DNA of 64,000 bases from Alphaproteobacteria bacterium (GTDB lineage: Bacteria; Pseudomonadota; Alphaproteobacteria; CACIAM-22H2), in assembly GCA_016793165.1 (NCBI GenBank), contig JAEULA010000016.1, forward strand, positions 1 to 64,000, read 5' to 3'. Below are positions 1 to 8,655 of the stretch, in pieces; the stretch's first letter is position 1; each line of letters begins with the position of its first letter. A program made the translations under genes and the position numbers. A model generated the notes under the pieces. It saw only the letters and a list, made by a program, of their open reading frames with translations, did no database searches and was not told the DNA's origin.

Positions 1-2
1 AC

Positions 3-512
3 GGCGGCCCGAACTTCCGCGCCACGCCGCCGCAGCCCTATTGGTTCGGCCCCGATCGCGCGCTGCTCGAGATCCCGATGACAGTCGAGGAGATCGGCTC
101 GCTCGCCCCGATCCGGCGCTTCGTCTCCCCGGCGATCCGCCATCCGACGCTGATGCGTCTGCGCGCGCCGGGCGTCTTCGCGCGCCTGGGCCTGCTCGAG
201 CGCATCACGCTGACGCCCGAGGGGATCACGCTCGAGGAGATGAAGCGCCTGACGCGCGGCCTGCTCGCCGAGGGCCGGCGCAGCTTCACGCTTTCCTACC
301 ACAGCTCCACCCTGCTTCCCGGCAGCACGCCCTACGTGGCAAGCCAGGCGGACCTCTCGGCATTCATCGAGAAGATCGACCGCTTCCTCGAGTTCTTTCT
401 CGGCGAGCTCGGCGGCGTGGCGATCACGCCGAGCGAGTTCCATCGGCGCGCCTGGGAGCAGCGCAACGCCGCCAACGCCGACATCGAGCCGGTGCAGCGG
501 AAGCGCGCATGA
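3..512 (+). CDS. Polysaccharide deacetylase, WalW-like, C-terminal part (5' end outside the window)
   Basis: The reading frame is open from the first bases and ends at TGA 510-512, so only the last 169 residues are seen. They match, almost position by position, the C-terminal third of the fusion protein encoded at 11828-13795. Shared landmarks are a PQPYW/VQPYW turn followed by LLEIP, a segment with TPEGITLEE against SPEGTPLSE, and the closing YHSS(T)LLPGSTPYV against YHSTSLEPGNTPYV. That C-terminal pattern is typical of WalW/NodB-type deacetylase domains of exopolysaccharide loci. The stop overlaps the start of the next gene (ATGA), so the two are translationally coupled. The catalytic metal-binding motifs would lie upstream of the window, so activity cannot be judged. 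The link to exopolysaccharide synthesis is inferred from homology and from the glycosyltransferases at 10.7-13.8 kb. Confidence 0.8.
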   Translation, partial: GGPNFRATPPQPYWFGPDRALLEIPMTVEEIGSLAPIRRFVSPAIRHPTLMRLRAPGVFARLGLLERITLTPEGITLEEMKRLTRGLLAEGRRSFTLSYHSSTLLPGSTPYVASQADLSAFIEKIDRFLEFFLGELGGVAITPSEFHRRAWEQRNAANADIEPVQRKRA

Positions 513-1516
513 AGGAGATCGCCAAGCGCGCGGCCTATCGCTGCGGAATCCTGCCGGCGATCCACCGCTTCAGCCACGGCGCCACCCTCACCGCGACGAT
601 GTTCCATCGCGTCCTCGCGGACGACGATCCGCGATGGCGCGATGCCGATCCGCTGTACACCGTCGGCGCCACCTTCTTCGCGCGCTGCCTCGCGTTCTTC
701 CGGCGCCATTACAACGTCGTCTCGTTGCGCCAAGTCGTCGAGGCCGCGACGTCCGGGGCGGCCCTGCCGCCCCGCGCGATGCTGGTCACCTTCGACGACG
801 GCTGGGCCGACAACCTGGAGACGGCCGCCCCGATCATGCGGCGCTTGGACGTGCCCGGGGTCGTGTTCGTCGCCGCGTCCGCCGTGATGGCGAACGAGGA
901 CGAATGGTGGCAGGAGCGCCTGTTCGGCGCGGCGCGCGACGGCGTCTTCGCCGGCGGCGCGCCCGCGCGGCTGGCCGCGGCGGTCCCGGACATCCCCTCG
1001 CACGATGGCCGAGTCGACCCGCTGGCGCTTGCGGCGCGACTGGCCGCGCTGGACGGCGAGGTGCGTGCTCGCGCGATGGCGGACTTGCCGCGCCGCGAGG
1101 CCGGCCGGCGCATGATGCTGCGGCCCGCGGAGCTCCCGGCGCTCGTCGCCGCGGGCGTGTCGCTCGGCGTTCACGGCCATTCGCATGCGCCGCTCACGCT
1201 GCTGCCGGACCCGGCCGGCGATCTGTCGCGCGCCCGCGCCGAGCTCGCGGCGCTCGGCGGCGGGCTCGGCGACTGGTCGACCCTCGCGATCCCGCACGGG
1301 CGCTACGACGCCCGCGTGCTGGACGGCGCCTGGGCGGCGGGATTCAAGCTCGTCTTCACGAGCGACGCGCACATCAACGCGACGCCGGGCTGCTTTGCCG
1401 GCGGCCGTACCCGGCTCGGGCGCATCTCCGTCGACCAGCCGATCCTCGTCGACGGCGCGGGCGCGCTCGACGAGGCGAAGCTCGCCGCCTGGCTCTGGCG
1501 CCGCCCGGTCCGCTGA
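509..1516 (+). CDS. Polysaccharide deacetylase (NodB homology domain)
   Basis: A 335-residue protein of the carbohydrate esterase 4 fold. Motif 1 is TFDDG at residues 94-98 (two metal/catalytic aspartates) and motif 2 is HGHSH at 222-226 (His-x3-His zinc ligands). A later PHGRYD segment corresponds to the substrate-groove motif. No signal peptide is evident, so it may act in the cytoplasm or on a membrane-linked intermediate. The family removes N- or O-acetyl groups from polysaccharides. The ATG at 509 overlaps the TGA of the preceding deacetylase gene, indicating one operon; this start also fits the usual 300-350-residue length. The next gene is convergent, 15 bases away. The target polymer is unknown; exopolysaccharide is inferred from the neighbouring locus at 10.7-15.4 kb. 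Confidence 0.88.
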   Translation: MKEIAKRAAYRCGILPAIHRFSHGATLTATMFHRVLADDDPRWRDADPLYTVGATFFARCLAFFRRHYNVVSLRQVVEAATSGAALPPRAMLVTFDDGWADNLETAAPIMRRLDVPGVVFVAASAVMANEDEWWQERLFGAARDGVFAGGAPARLAAAVPDIPSHDGRVDPLALAARLAALDGEVRARAMADLPRREAGRRMMLRPAELPALVAAGVSLGVHGHSHAPLTLLPDPAGDLSRARAELAALGGGLGDWSTLAIPHGRYDARVLDGAWAAGFKLVFTSDAHINATPGCFAGGRTRLGRISVDQPILVDGAGALDEAKLAAWLWRRPVR

Positions 1517-1531
1517 CCGCGGACCCCCGCC

Positions 1532-2719
1532 TCAATCCGGCAGCACGCAGCGGGTCCAGCGCGCCCCGGCTTCGCTCGACGCCACGGCGGCCTCGATGAA
1601 GGCGACGCCGCGCGCGCCGTCCTCGACGGTCGGGAAATCGAGCGCCAGCGGATCCGCGGCGACACCCGTCCGGCGCGCGACGATCGCCTCCGCGGCATCG
1701 GCATAGAGATTGGCCATCGCCTCGCGGAACCCCTCGGGATGGCCGCGCGGAATGCGCATGGTCCGCGCGGCCTCGGGGCGGAGATAGGGATCGCCGCGCC
1801 CGAGGCGCCGTGGCGCCTCGCCCTGCAGCGCCAGCGTCAGGTAGTTGGCGTCGCGGTGCTGCCATTCGACATGGCCGTTCGCGCCGAACACGCGCAGCAC
1901 GACGTTGTTCTCGGCGCCGGCCGCCGCCTGCGACACGAGCAGATTGCCGCGCGCGCCCGAGTCGAAGCGCAGCGCCGCCATCGCATAGTCGTGGACCCGT
2001 CGGCCGGGGACCAGCGCCCCGACATCGGCGCTCAGCTCGCTCACGCGCCGGCCGCTGACGAACTCCGCAAGATGGAAGGCATGGGTGCCGATGTCGCCCA
2101 GCACGAGCGACGGGCCGCCGCGCGCCGGGTCCATCTTCCAGCGCAGCTTCGGCGTCAGGGGCCCGTCCTCGTGCCGCACCGCCATGCCGGCCTGCAGGTA
2201 CTCGACCTGGACGAGGCGGACGTCGCCGATCGCACCGGCCGCAACCTGGGCGCGCGCCTCGCGCAGCATCGCGTAGCCGGCATAGGTGTGGGTCACGCAG
2301 AACACGCGGCCGCTGCGCCTGACCCGGGCGACGAGATCCATCGCGTCGGCGAGCGAGTTGGTCAGCGGCTTGTCGCACACGATGTCGAGCCCGCCATCGA
2401 GCGCGGCGCGGCAGATCGCATGATGGGTGTCGTTGGGTGTCATCACCGCCAACGCCTCGATGCCGTCGGCGCGTGACGCCTCCGTGGCCAGCATCGCCTC
2501 GACGGTGCCGTAGCTTCGCTCCGGCGCGAGGCCGAGCTTTTGTCCGCGCTCCCGGGAGCGCGCGGGGTCGGAGGACAACACGCCGGCGACGACGCGAAAC
2601 CGCCCGTCGAGCTCGGCGCCGGAGCGGTGGATGTAGCCGATGAAGGCCTCGGGGCCGCCGCCGACGACGCCGAGGCGCAGCGGCCGGCCGAGCCGCTCGA
2701 CGACCGGATTGGGCCGCAT
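1532..2719 (-). CDS. Gfo/Idh/MocA family NAD(P)-dependent oxidoreductase
   Basis: A 395-residue dehydrogenase. The N-terminal Rossmann fold carries the GVVGGG dinucleotide-binding loop at residues 17-22. The family signature appears as VCDKPLT near residue 115, where the lysine is the usual catalytic base. The C-terminal half has the GDIGTHAFH segment at 208-216, with the His that many sugar dehydrogenases of this family use. Such enzymes oxidise sugars, inositols or their derivatives with NAD(P). Its start overlaps the stop of the upstream dehydratase gene by one base (TGATG), so both are made from one transcript and probably act consecutively on a sugar or sugar acid. The ATG at 2719 was chosen because the Rossmann fold begins directly after it. 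Exact substrate unknown. Confidence 0.88.
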   Translation of the reverse strand: MRPNPVVERLGRPLRLGVVGGGPEAFIGYIHRSGAELDGRFRVVAGVLSSDPARSRERGQKLGLAPERSYGTVEAMLATEASRADGIEALAVMTPNDTHHAICRAALDGGLDIVCDKPLTNSLADAMDLVARVRRSGRVFCVTHTYAGYAMLREARAQVAAGAIGDVRLVQVEYLQAGMAVRHEDGPLTPKLRWKMDPARGGPSLVLGDIGTHAFHLAEFVSGRRVSELSADVGALVPGRRVHDYAMAALRFDSGARGNLLVSQAAAGAENNVVLRVFGANGHVEWQHRDANYLTLALQGEAPRRLGRGDPYLRPEAARTMRIPRGHPEGFREAMANLYADAAEAIVARRTGVAADPLALDFPTVEDGARGVAFIEAAVASSEAGARWTRCVLPD

Positions 2720-4434
2720 CAGATCCTCCCCTTCATGCGGTGCGGCGCCATGAAGGCGAAGTCGCAGCCGCGATCCGCCTGCTCGATCGTCTCCAGCAGG
2801 AGCCGGGCGTAGCCGCGGGTCTCCTCGGGCACCGCGTAGGGCTTCAGCTTCGCGCGGCGCGCGGCCAGCGTCGCCTCGTCGACGAGCAGGTCGATGCGCC
2901 GGTTCCGGACGTCGAGCGCGATGCGGTCGCCGGTATGCACGAGGGCGAGCGGCCCTCCCACGGCGGCCTCGGGCGTCACGTGCAGCACGATCGTGCCGAA
3001 TGCCGTCCCGCTCATCCGCGCATCGGAGATGCGCACCATGTCCTTCACGCCCGCCTGGGCAAGCTTCTTGGGGATCGGAACGTAACCGGCCTCGGGCATG
3101 CCGGGATGACCCTTCGGGCCCGCATTCCGCAGCACGATCACGTCGTCCGCCGTGATGTCGAGCGCCGGGTCGTCGAGGCGGTTGACGATGTCCTCGACCG
3201 ACTCGAACACGACGGCGCGCCCGGTATGCGTCAGCAGCCGCGGCGTCGCGGCCGATTCCTTGATCAGCGCGCCGTCGGGCGCGAGGTTGCCGCGCAGCAC
3301 GCGCAGCCCGCCCTTGGCGTAGATCGGCTCGTTGCGCTTGCGGATGGCCTTCTGGCCCTTGGCCTCGATCGCGCCGTCGACGATCTCGCGCAGCGTCTGG
3401 CCGGACACGTTGAGGGTGTCGAGGTCGAGCAGATCGCGGATCTCGCGCAGCAGCACCGGGATCCCGCCCGCCTCGTAGAGATGCTCCATGTAGTGCTCGC
3501 CCGCCGGCTTCAGGTTGACCAGCACCGGCGTGTCCTCGCCCAGCGCGTCGAAGGCGTCGAGGTCCAGCTCGAGGCCGCAGCGGCGCGCGACCGCGGCGAG
3601 ATGGACGACCGCATTGGTCGAGCCGCCGAGGCATTGCAGCACGCGCAGCGCGTTGCGAAAGGCGGCGGGCGTGAGGAATCGCGAGGCCTTGTGGTTCTCG
3701 CGCGCGAGCGTCACCGCGCGCATGCCGGAGATCTCGGCCTGGCGGTAGCGCTCGCCATGGACCGCCGGGATCGCAGCACCACCGGGCAGCGTCAGTCCGA
3801 GCGTCTCGGTGACGGCGGCGATCGTGCTCGCAGTGCCCATCACCATGCAGGTGCCCGCGGTGGGGGCGAGCCGGCCGGTGACGGCGCCGATCGCGGCCGC
3901 ATCGATCGTGCCCGCGCGATACTGCGCCCAGAGCCGGCGGCAATCGGTGCAGGCGCCGAGGCGCTCGCTGTCGTGGGTCGTGGTGAGCATCGGACCGACC
4001 GGGACGACGATCGCCGGCAGGTCGACGCTGGCGATCGCCATCAGCTGCGCCGGGATCGTCTTGTCGCAGCCGCCGATCGCGACGACCGCGTCCATCGGCT
4101 GGGCGCGCATCATCTCCTCGGTCTCCATGGCCATGAGATTGCGCAGGTACATGCTGGTCGGATGCGCGAAGGACTCGTGCAGCGAGATGGTCGGGAAGAC
4201 CATCGGCAGCCCCCCGGCGCCGAGAACGCCGCGCTTGACGGCCTCGATGACCTGCGGCGCCGTGCCGTGGCAGGCGTTGTAGTCCGAGCCGGTGTTGGTG
4301 ATCCCGATGATCGGGCGCGCGAGCGCCTCGTCCGAATAGCCCATCGCGCGGATGAAGGCCTTGCGCAGGAACAGCGAGAACTCGGGGTCGCCATAGGCGG
4401 TGAGCCCCTTCTTGAGACCGGTCGACACGGGCAT
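2719..4434 (-). CDS. IlvD/Edd family dehydratase, probably a sugar-acid dehydratase
   Basis: A 571-residue member of the dihydroxy-acid dehydratase/6-phosphogluconate dehydratase family. Three cysteines sit where [2Fe-2S]-type enzymes hold their cluster: NACHG (Cys55), GGCDKT (Cys123) and AGTCM (Cys196). A DARMSG motif lies in the C-terminal domain. Known [2Fe-2S] relatives dehydrate aldonic acids such as arabinonate or xylonate, giving 2-keto-3-deoxy acids. The overlapping downstream Gfo/Idh/MocA gene, the absence of other ilv genes, and the sugar-type transporters nearby argue for sugar-acid catabolism rather than valine/isoleucine synthesis. The gene is divergent from another Gfo/Idh/MocA gene 133 bases away, so the gap probably holds both promoters. 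A housekeeping ilvD role is not excluded. Confidence 0.88.
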   Translation of the reverse strand: MPVSTGLKKGLTAYGDPEFSLFLRKAFIRAMGYSDEALARPIIGITNTGSDYNACHGTAPQVIEAVKRGVLGAGGLPMVFPTISLHESFAHPTSMYLRNLMAMETEEMMRAQPMDAVVAIGGCDKTIPAQLMAIASVDLPAIVVPVGPMLTTTHDSERLGACTDCRRLWAQYRAGTIDAAAIGAVTGRLAPTAGTCMVMGTASTIAAVTETLGLTLPGGAAIPAVHGERYRQAEISGMRAVTLARENHKASRFLTPAAFRNALRVLQCLGGSTNAVVHLAAVARRCGLELDLDAFDALGEDTPVLVNLKPAGEHYMEHLYEAGGIPVLLREIRDLLDLDTLNVSGQTLREIVDGAIEAKGQKAIRKRNEPIYAKGGLRVLRGNLAPDGALIKESAATPRLLTHTGRAVVFESVEDIVNRLDDPALDITADDVIVLRNAGPKGHPGMPEAGYVPIPKKLAQAGVKDMVRISDARMSGTAFGTIVLHVTPEAAVGGPLALVHTGDRIALDVRNRRIDLLVDEATLAARRAKLKPYAVPEETRGYARLLLETIEQADRGCDFAFMAPHRMKGRI

Positions 4435-4530
4435 TCTCCTCGATGGAAGCGGCCGGCATTTGAGCCCTCGGCCGGGGCAGCGTCCAGCGTCCCGGGGCCG
4501 GCCACCGCGCGCACCGGAGCGGCGATGCGC

Positions 4531-4536
4531 TAGGAT
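4531..4536 (+). promoter_or_regulatory. Possible -10 element upstream of the 4568 gene
   Basis: TAGGAT lies 31 bases before the ATG, in a GC-rich setting (gcgcTAGGATctcc). A similar block (ggcgatgc-TATCGT) precedes the TRAP binding-protein gene at 5649. No convincing -35 box is visible, so this is only a weak candidate. Confidence 0.25.
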
Positions 4537-4567
4537 CTCCCGGCGCCATCATCGATCGGGAGGAGAC

Positions 4568-5557
4568 ATGTTGAACGCCGCCATCATCGGGCTCGGCCGC
4601 TGGGGCCGGATCCTCGTCGACGCCGTGCAGACCGAAGGCACGCCGCGCGGCGGCGCGCTGCGCGTGTCGACCCTGGTGACCCGCACCGTCTCCGACGAGG
4701 TCAAGGCCTATGCGGCCCGGCAGAAGCTCCGCCTCGCGACCCTCGACGAGGCGCTCGCCGACCGGACGCTGGGCGCGATCCTCCTGGCGACGCCGCATTC
4801 TCAGCACGGCGCCCAGATCCTTGCCGGCGCGCGCGCCGGCAAGCACGTCTTCTGCGAGAAGCCGGTGACGCTGACGCGCGCCGAGATCGACGCCGGCATC
4901 GAGGCCTGCCGGCGCGCCGGCGTCGTGCTCGCCGCCGGGTTCAATCGCCGCTTCATGCCCGCGGGGCGGGCGCTGCGCGCCGCCGCCCGCGACGGCCGCC
5001 TCGGCCAGATCCTGCACCTCGAAGGCCACGCCTCGAGCCCGTCGGGGTTCGGCTTCGCCCCCGGAAGCTGGCGCCTGAGCGGCACCGAGAGTCCGGCCGG
5101 CAGCATGGGCGCGATGGGGATCCACATGATCGACCAGCTGATCTGGATCAACGGTCCGATCTCGGCGGTCGCCTGCCAGAGCCTGCGCCAGGCGCTGACG
5201 GTGCCGCTCGACGACACGACCTCGATGCTGCTGCGGTTCCGCAACGGTTCGACCGCGACCTTCAGCACCCTCGCGGCGACCGCGCGCTGCTGGCAGCTGC
5301 GCGTCCTCGGCACCAAGGGCTGGGCGCAGCTGCGCGACGACACGCGCGTCGAGACGGTGCCGCTGCAGGGCGCGCCGACGAGCGAGGGATTCGAGCCGGC
5401 CGATCTCGAGCGCGCCGAGCTTGAAGCCTTCGCGGCCGCCTGCGCGGGCACGGCCGCCTATCCGGTCCCGCTCGACGAGGTCGCCAACGGCGTGTCGACC
5501 TGGGAGGCGATCGCGCGCTCCGCGGCGCGCGACGGGGCCTGGACCGTCGTCGCCTGA
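4568..5557 (+). CDS. Gfo/Idh/MocA family oxidoreductase
   Basis: A 329-residue protein with the nucleotide-binding loop IIGLGRWG at residues 6-13 and the family signature CEKPVT near residue 98. It is followed by a typical C-terminal alpha/beta domain with GAMGIHMIDQL around residue 180. The ATG at 4568 is preceded by a strong Shine-Dalgarno (gggaggagac), so longer in-frame extensions are not needed. It is only distantly similar to the minus-strand paralogue at 1532-2719. Two such enzymes beside an IlvD/Edd dehydratase suggest a multistep oxidation, epimerisation or dehydration route for a sugar derivative. It lies 91 bases before a TRAP binding-protein gene on the same strand and may share regulation with the importer. 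Substrate not identifiable from sequence. Confidence 0.87.
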   Translation: MLNAAIIGLGRWGRILVDAVQTEGTPRGGALRVSTLVTRTVSDEVKAYAARQKLRLATLDEALADRTLGAILLATPHSQHGAQILAGARAGKHVFCEKPVTLTRAEIDAGIEACRRAGVVLAAGFNRRFMPAGRALRAAARDGRLGQILHLEGHASSPSGFGFAPGSWRLSGTESPAGSMGAMGIHMIDQLIWINGPISAVACQSLRQALTVPLDDTTSMLLRFRNGSTATFSTLAATARCWQLRVLGTKGWAQLRDDTRVETVPLQGAPTSEGFEPADLERAELEAFAAACAGTAAYPVPLDEVANGVSTWEAIARSAARDGAWTVVA

Positions 5558-5566
5558 TGCGCGGGA

Positions 5567-5594
5567 TTGCCGCGACGACCGGCGATGCTATCGT
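5567..5594 (+). promoter_or_regulatory. Candidate sigma-70-type promoter for the first TRAP operon
   Basis: TTGCCG (5567-5572) and TATCGT (5589-5594) are separated by 16 bases, 55 bases before the dctP start at 5649. Both boxes match the consensus partly; the position between two genes is appropriate. Inference only. Confidence 0.35.
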
Positions 5595-5648
5595 CCGCCC
5601 CGGAACGGCGGGCACAGACCCGGCCGGAACTCCAGGGGAGAGACGCAG

Positions 5649-6620
5649 ATGCAGCTAATTCGATCGCTTGCCTTGGCAACGGGACTCGCCGCTGCCGCGA
5701 CGGCGGCCTGGGCGCAGCAGACCATCGTGTTCGGGGGCTCGGACGCGATCGGCGGCACCTTCGACGTGCAGAACAAGCTGTTCACGAAGCTCGTCAACGA
5801 GCGCGCGGCCGGCAAGCTGCGGGTGAACTTCATCGCCGGCGAGCAGCTCGGGCCCGACATGCAGGTCATCGAGCAGATGATGCAGAGCTCGGTCCAGATG
5901 TACGGCGACGTGCTCGACTGGTACGCGAACTTCAACAAGGACTTCGCGGTCTTCGGATGGGGCTTCACCTTCCGCGACGCCGATCACGTGCAGAAGTTCA
6001 TCGACAGCGACATCTACAAGACGATGGCCGAGCAGCTGCGCGAGAAGCAGGGCATCCGCATCCTCGCCGCATCGACGACGCAGCCGCGCGTGCTGTTCAG
6101 CCGCAAGGCGGTGCAGTCGCTGGCCGACCTGAAGGACGTCAAGATGCGCGTCCCCGAGATCAAGACCTATCTCGCGCTGTGGGAGACCCTGGGGACGCGG
6201 CCGTCGCGCCTCGCGTGGGCCGAGGTCCCCCTCGGGCTGCGCACCGGCGTGGTCGAGGCTGCCGAGGGGCCGATCGCCTCGGCCTATGCCGCCAAGATGC
6301 ACGAGGCCGCGAAGTTCGTGACGCGCACCGACCACATCCTGTCGACGGCCCACATCACGATCAACGAGAAGTACTTCACCGCCCTGTCGCCCGATCTCCA
6401 GAAGATCGTCGCCGACGCGGCGCGCGAGGCGGTCCTGGCGACGCGGGAATCGGCTTCGAAGGAGGTCGACGACATCGTCGCCAAGATGCGCAAGGAGGGC
6501 GCTACCGTGTCCTCGATCGACACGAAGGCGATCAACGAGCGGGCCCGCGAGGCGGTCGCCAAGATGGAGGCCGAAGGGCTCTGGTCCGCCGGTCTGTGGC
6601 AGAAGATCCAGGGCATGTGA
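5649..6620 (+). CDS. dctP: TRAP transporter substrate-binding protein
   Basis: A 323-residue periplasmic binding protein with a signal peptide (about residues 1-23, ending near AWAQQ). It has the DctP-family layout: a GGSDAIGG start of the mature domain, a long central helix region and the conserved segment DLKDVKMRVPEIK. The conserved arginine of that motif (near residue 174) normally pairs with the carboxylate of the ligand in this family, suggesting an organic or sugar acid. Start chosen at ATG 5649, with ggggagagac upstream and the signal peptide beginning at once. It is followed by two strong hairpins and then dctQ and dctM, giving a full TRAP set. The adjacent dehydratase and dehydrogenases suggest a sugar-acid ligand, by inference. 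Confidence 0.9.
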   Translation: MQLIRSLALATGLAAAATAAWAQQTIVFGGSDAIGGTFDVQNKLFTKLVNERAAGKLRVNFIAGEQLGPDMQVIEQMMQSSVQMYGDVLDWYANFNKDFAVFGWGFTFRDADHVQKFIDSDIYKTMAEQLREKQGIRILAASTTQPRVLFSRKAVQSLADLKDVKMRVPEIKTYLALWETLGTRPSRLAWAEVPLGLRTGVVEAAEGPIASAYAAKMHEAAKFVTRTDHILSTAHITINEKYFTALSPDLQKIVADAAREAVLATRESASKEVDDIVAKMRKEGATVSSIDTKAINERAREAVAKMEAEGLWSAGLWQKIQGM

Positions 6621-6631
6621 GCAGCGGCGTC

Positions 6632-6651
6632 CGGCCGCCGACAGGCGGCCG
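6632..6651 (+). repeat. Hairpin 1 in the dctP-dctQ gap
   Basis: Perfect 8-base-pair stem CGGCCGCC/GGCGGCCG with a GACA loop, starting 11 bases after the dctP stop codon. There is no U-tract, so it is more likely an mRNA-stabilising or attenuating structure than a full terminator. Confidence 0.6.
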
Positions 6652-6660
6652 CAGCGCGCG

Positions 6661-6696
6661 CGGCCCGATCGGCCTCGAGCGAGGCGGATCGGGCCG
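6661..6696 (+). repeat. Hairpin 2 in the dctP-dctQ gap
   Basis: A ten-base stem CGGCCCGATC/GATCGGGCCG, one G-G mismatch, then an inner GCCTC/GAGGC stem with a GAGC loop. This gives fifteen pairs in all. It lies between a binding-protein gene and its permease genes, where intercistronic hairpins are known in other systems (malE-malF of E. coli) to keep the binding protein in excess. That function is inferred here. Confidence 0.6.
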
Positions 6697-6740
6697 TGCG
6701 GCGGTGCGGTCGCGGCGGCGTCATCGGTCGCGTCCATTCC

Positions 6741-7286
6741 ATGCGCCACGCCCTGCGCCTCTACGCCGGCCTGATCGACGCCCTCGCCACCGTCGAGCGG
6801 AGCTTCGGCGTGTTCCTGATCGGTCTCATCGTCGTCACGATCACGATCCAGGTCTTCACGCGCTACTTCCTCAACTACCCCATCGTCTGGGTGGAGGAGC
6901 TCGCGACCTACGCGTTCATCTGGGGCGCCTTCGTCGGCGCCGCGCTCGGCCATAAGCACCAGCGCCACATCCGCATCGACACCTTCGTCGGCCGACTGCC
7001 GCCGCGCGGCGTCGCGGCGATGCGGCTGGCCGCGAACCTGCTCGCCCTCCTGCTGTTCTACCTGCTCGCCCGGGCGGCGATGACGGTCATGGGCGTCGAG
7101 GCCCGCAGCCGCTCGATCGCGCTGCCGATCGACATCCCGCGGATGTGGTTCTACTCGGTGCCGCTCTTCACGAGCGTCGTGTCGATGGCGATCACGTCCG
7201 TCTATTTCGTGCTCGCCGAGGCGACGACCCTGGTCACCGGCGAGGATGACGGCCGCCGGCGCGGCGGCGGCGAGAGCATCGCATGA
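6741..7286 (+). CDS. dctQ: TRAP transporter small membrane subunit
   Basis: A 181-residue protein with about four predicted transmembrane helices: residues roughly 18-38, a pair spanning 55-115, and one near 140-165. It carries the family landmark VEELATYAF followed by a short hydrophilic loop. DctQ partners the large permease to bind the extracellular binding protein. The frame is open upstream to a GTG at 6696, but that codon lies in the arm of a strong hairpin; ATG 6741 gives the usual length and places the hydrophobic helix correctly. Neither start has a good ribosome-binding site. The stop overlaps the dctM start (ATGA), so the two membrane subunits are translationally coupled. The 120-base gap to dctP is filled by two hairpins. 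Confidence 0.85.
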   Translation: MRHALRLYAGLIDALATVERSFGVFLIGLIVVTITIQVFTRYFLNYPIVWVEELATYAFIWGAFVGAALGHKHQRHIRIDTFVGRLPPRGVAAMRLAANLLALLLFYLLARAAMTVMGVEARSRSIALPIDIPRMWFYSVPLFTSVVSMAITSVYFVLAEATTLVTGEDDGRRRGGGESIA

Positions 7287-8566
7287 CGCTCGGGATCCTC
7301 TTCGGCGTCTTCGCCCTCTTCCTCCTCGTCGAGCTGCCCGTCGGGTTCTCGCTCGCGCTGTCGTCGCTCGGCGTGATCTGGTCCGAGCAGCAGGTGCCGA
7401 TGACCATCGTCGTGCAGCGCATGGCTTCGGGCATCGAGAGCTTCCCCTTCCTCGCGATCCCGCTGTTCATCCTCGCCGGCAACCTGATGAACCGGGCCGG
7501 CATCGCGACCCGGATCTACGGCTTCGCGCTCGCGCTGATGGGCCACATCCGCGGCTCGCTCGCGCACGTCAACGTGCTCGCCAGCATGATCTTCGCCGGC
7601 ATGTCCGGCGTGGCGCAGGCCGATGCCGCCGGCATCGGCACGATCGAGATCAAGCACATGAAGGAGCAGGGCTTCGACCCGGCCTTCTCGGCCGCGGTCT
7701 CGGCCGCCTCGGCGGTGATCGGACCGATCATCCCGCCGTCGGTGATCATGGTGGTCTACGCGGTCAACGCCCAGGCCTCGGTCGCCGACCTGTTCCTTGC
7801 GGGAGTCATTCCCGGCGTGCTGATGGGCTTCGCGCTGATGGCGATGATCTACTGGATGGCCGTCACCGGGCGCATCGTCGCGCCGACCCAGCCGCGCGCC
7901 AGCCTCGCCGAGGTGGGACGCAGCTTCCGCGAGGCGCTGCCCGCGCTCGCGGCGCCGGTGCTGCTGTGCGGCGGCATCGTCGTCGGTGTCGCCACGCCGA
8001 CGGAGCTCGGCGCGCTCACGGTCGTCTACGCGATCGTGCTCGGCTTCGTGCAGCGCGAGCTGACCTGGCAGGAGATCTGGGACGCCGCGGTCGAGACCCT
8101 GATCACCTACGGCGTGCTCGTGTTCATCATCGCCGCCGCGGTGCCGTTCGGGTGGGTCGTGGCTGTCACCGAGGCGCCGGACAAGCTCGCGCGCTTCCTG
8201 CTCTCCCTGAGCGAGAACAAGTGGGTCATCCTCGGGTTGATCAACGTCCTTCTGCTGATCGCCGGCTGCTTCATGGAGACGACGGCGATCCTGCTGATCG
8301 CGACGCCGACGCTGCTGCCGCTGGTCAAGCAGCTCGGCGTCCACGAGGTCCACTTCGGGCTGATGATGATCGTGAACCTGCTGATCGGGGCCCTCACCCC
8401 GCCCTTCGGCGTTCTCCTGTTCATCACGATGGATATCGCCAAGGTCAGCTTCGGCGCCATCGTCCGCGCCATCCTGCCCTTCTACGTGCCCCTGGCCGTG
8501 TGTCTCCTGCTCGTTACTTATTGGCCGGATATGGTCATGTTCCTTCCCGAGCTCTTCAGGGATTGA
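7283..8566 (+). CDS. dctM: TRAP transporter large permease subunit
   Basis: A 427-residue polytopic membrane protein, the normal DctM length, with about twelve hydrophobic segments. Family signatures are the FPFLAIPLFILAGNLMN segment near residues 54-70, GVAQADAAGIGTI (a variant of the GSSVADAAAIG loop) near 110-125, and the IGPIIPPSVIMVVY motif near 150. It forms the sodium-coupled translocation path together with DctQ and takes substrate from the DctP encoded at 5649. A perfect palindrome CCGCAGCGCTGCGG follows the stop codon. The next gene, a PhyH dioxygenase, starts 89 bases later and may have its own promoter. Confidence 0.93.
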   Translation: MTLGILFGVFALFLLVELPVGFSLALSSLGVIWSEQQVPMTIVVQRMASGIESFPFLAIPLFILAGNLMNRAGIATRIYGFALALMGHIRGSLAHVNVLASMIFAGMSGVAQADAAGIGTIEIKHMKEQGFDPAFSAAVSAASAVIGPIIPPSVIMVVYAVNAQASVADLFLAGVIPGVLMGFALMAMIYWMAVTGRIVAPTQPRASLAEVGRSFREALPALAAPVLLCGGIVVGVATPTELGALTVVYAIVLGFVQRELTWQEIWDAAVETLITYGVLVFIIAAAVPFGWVVAVTEAPDKLARFLLSLSENKWVILGLINVLLLIAGCFMETTAILLIATPTLLPLVKQLGVHEVHFGLMMIVNLLIGALTPPFGVLLFITMDIAKVSFGAIVRAILPFYVPLAVCLLLVTYWPDMVMFLPELFRD

Positions 8567-8614
8567 ACCGCAGCGCTGCGGCATCGACGGGTCGTATCCG
8601 GCCGGGGGCCGCGC

Positions 8615-8620
8615 TATAGT
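8615..8620 (+). promoter_or_regulatory. Possible -10 element for the PhyH gene
   Basis: TATAGT, a five-of-six match to the bacterial -10 consensus, lies 35 bases before the ATG at 8656. No recognisable -35 hexamer lies 16-18 bases upstream. Candidate only. Confidence 0.35.
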
Positions 8621-8655
8621 CGAACGTGTCACTCGTGAATTCCCGGGAGGAAGCG

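Noticed and set aside
2719..4434. Housekeeping ilvD of valine/isoleucine synthesis
   Set aside because: No other ilv genes are near, and the gene overlaps a sugar-type dehydrogenase; the sugar-acid dehydratase reading is preferred but not proven.
1532..5125. A 1197-residue minus-strand open frame
   Set aside because: Only its last 395 residues (from ATG 2719) form a recognisable protein; the rest is the shadow of the dehydratase and of the plus-strand oxidoreductase, with low-complexity arginine/alanine-rich translation.
8568..8581. Terminator after the first dctM
   Set aside because: CCGCAGCGCTGCGG is a perfect palindrome but has no loop and no T-tract; too short to call a terminator.
7202..8632. 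A 476-residue minus-strand open frame opposite dctM
   Set aside because: Its translation is dominated by Arg, Asp, His, Gln and Glu without fold patterns, as expected for the complement of a hydrophobic gene in GC-rich DNA; the plus strand encodes a clear DctM.
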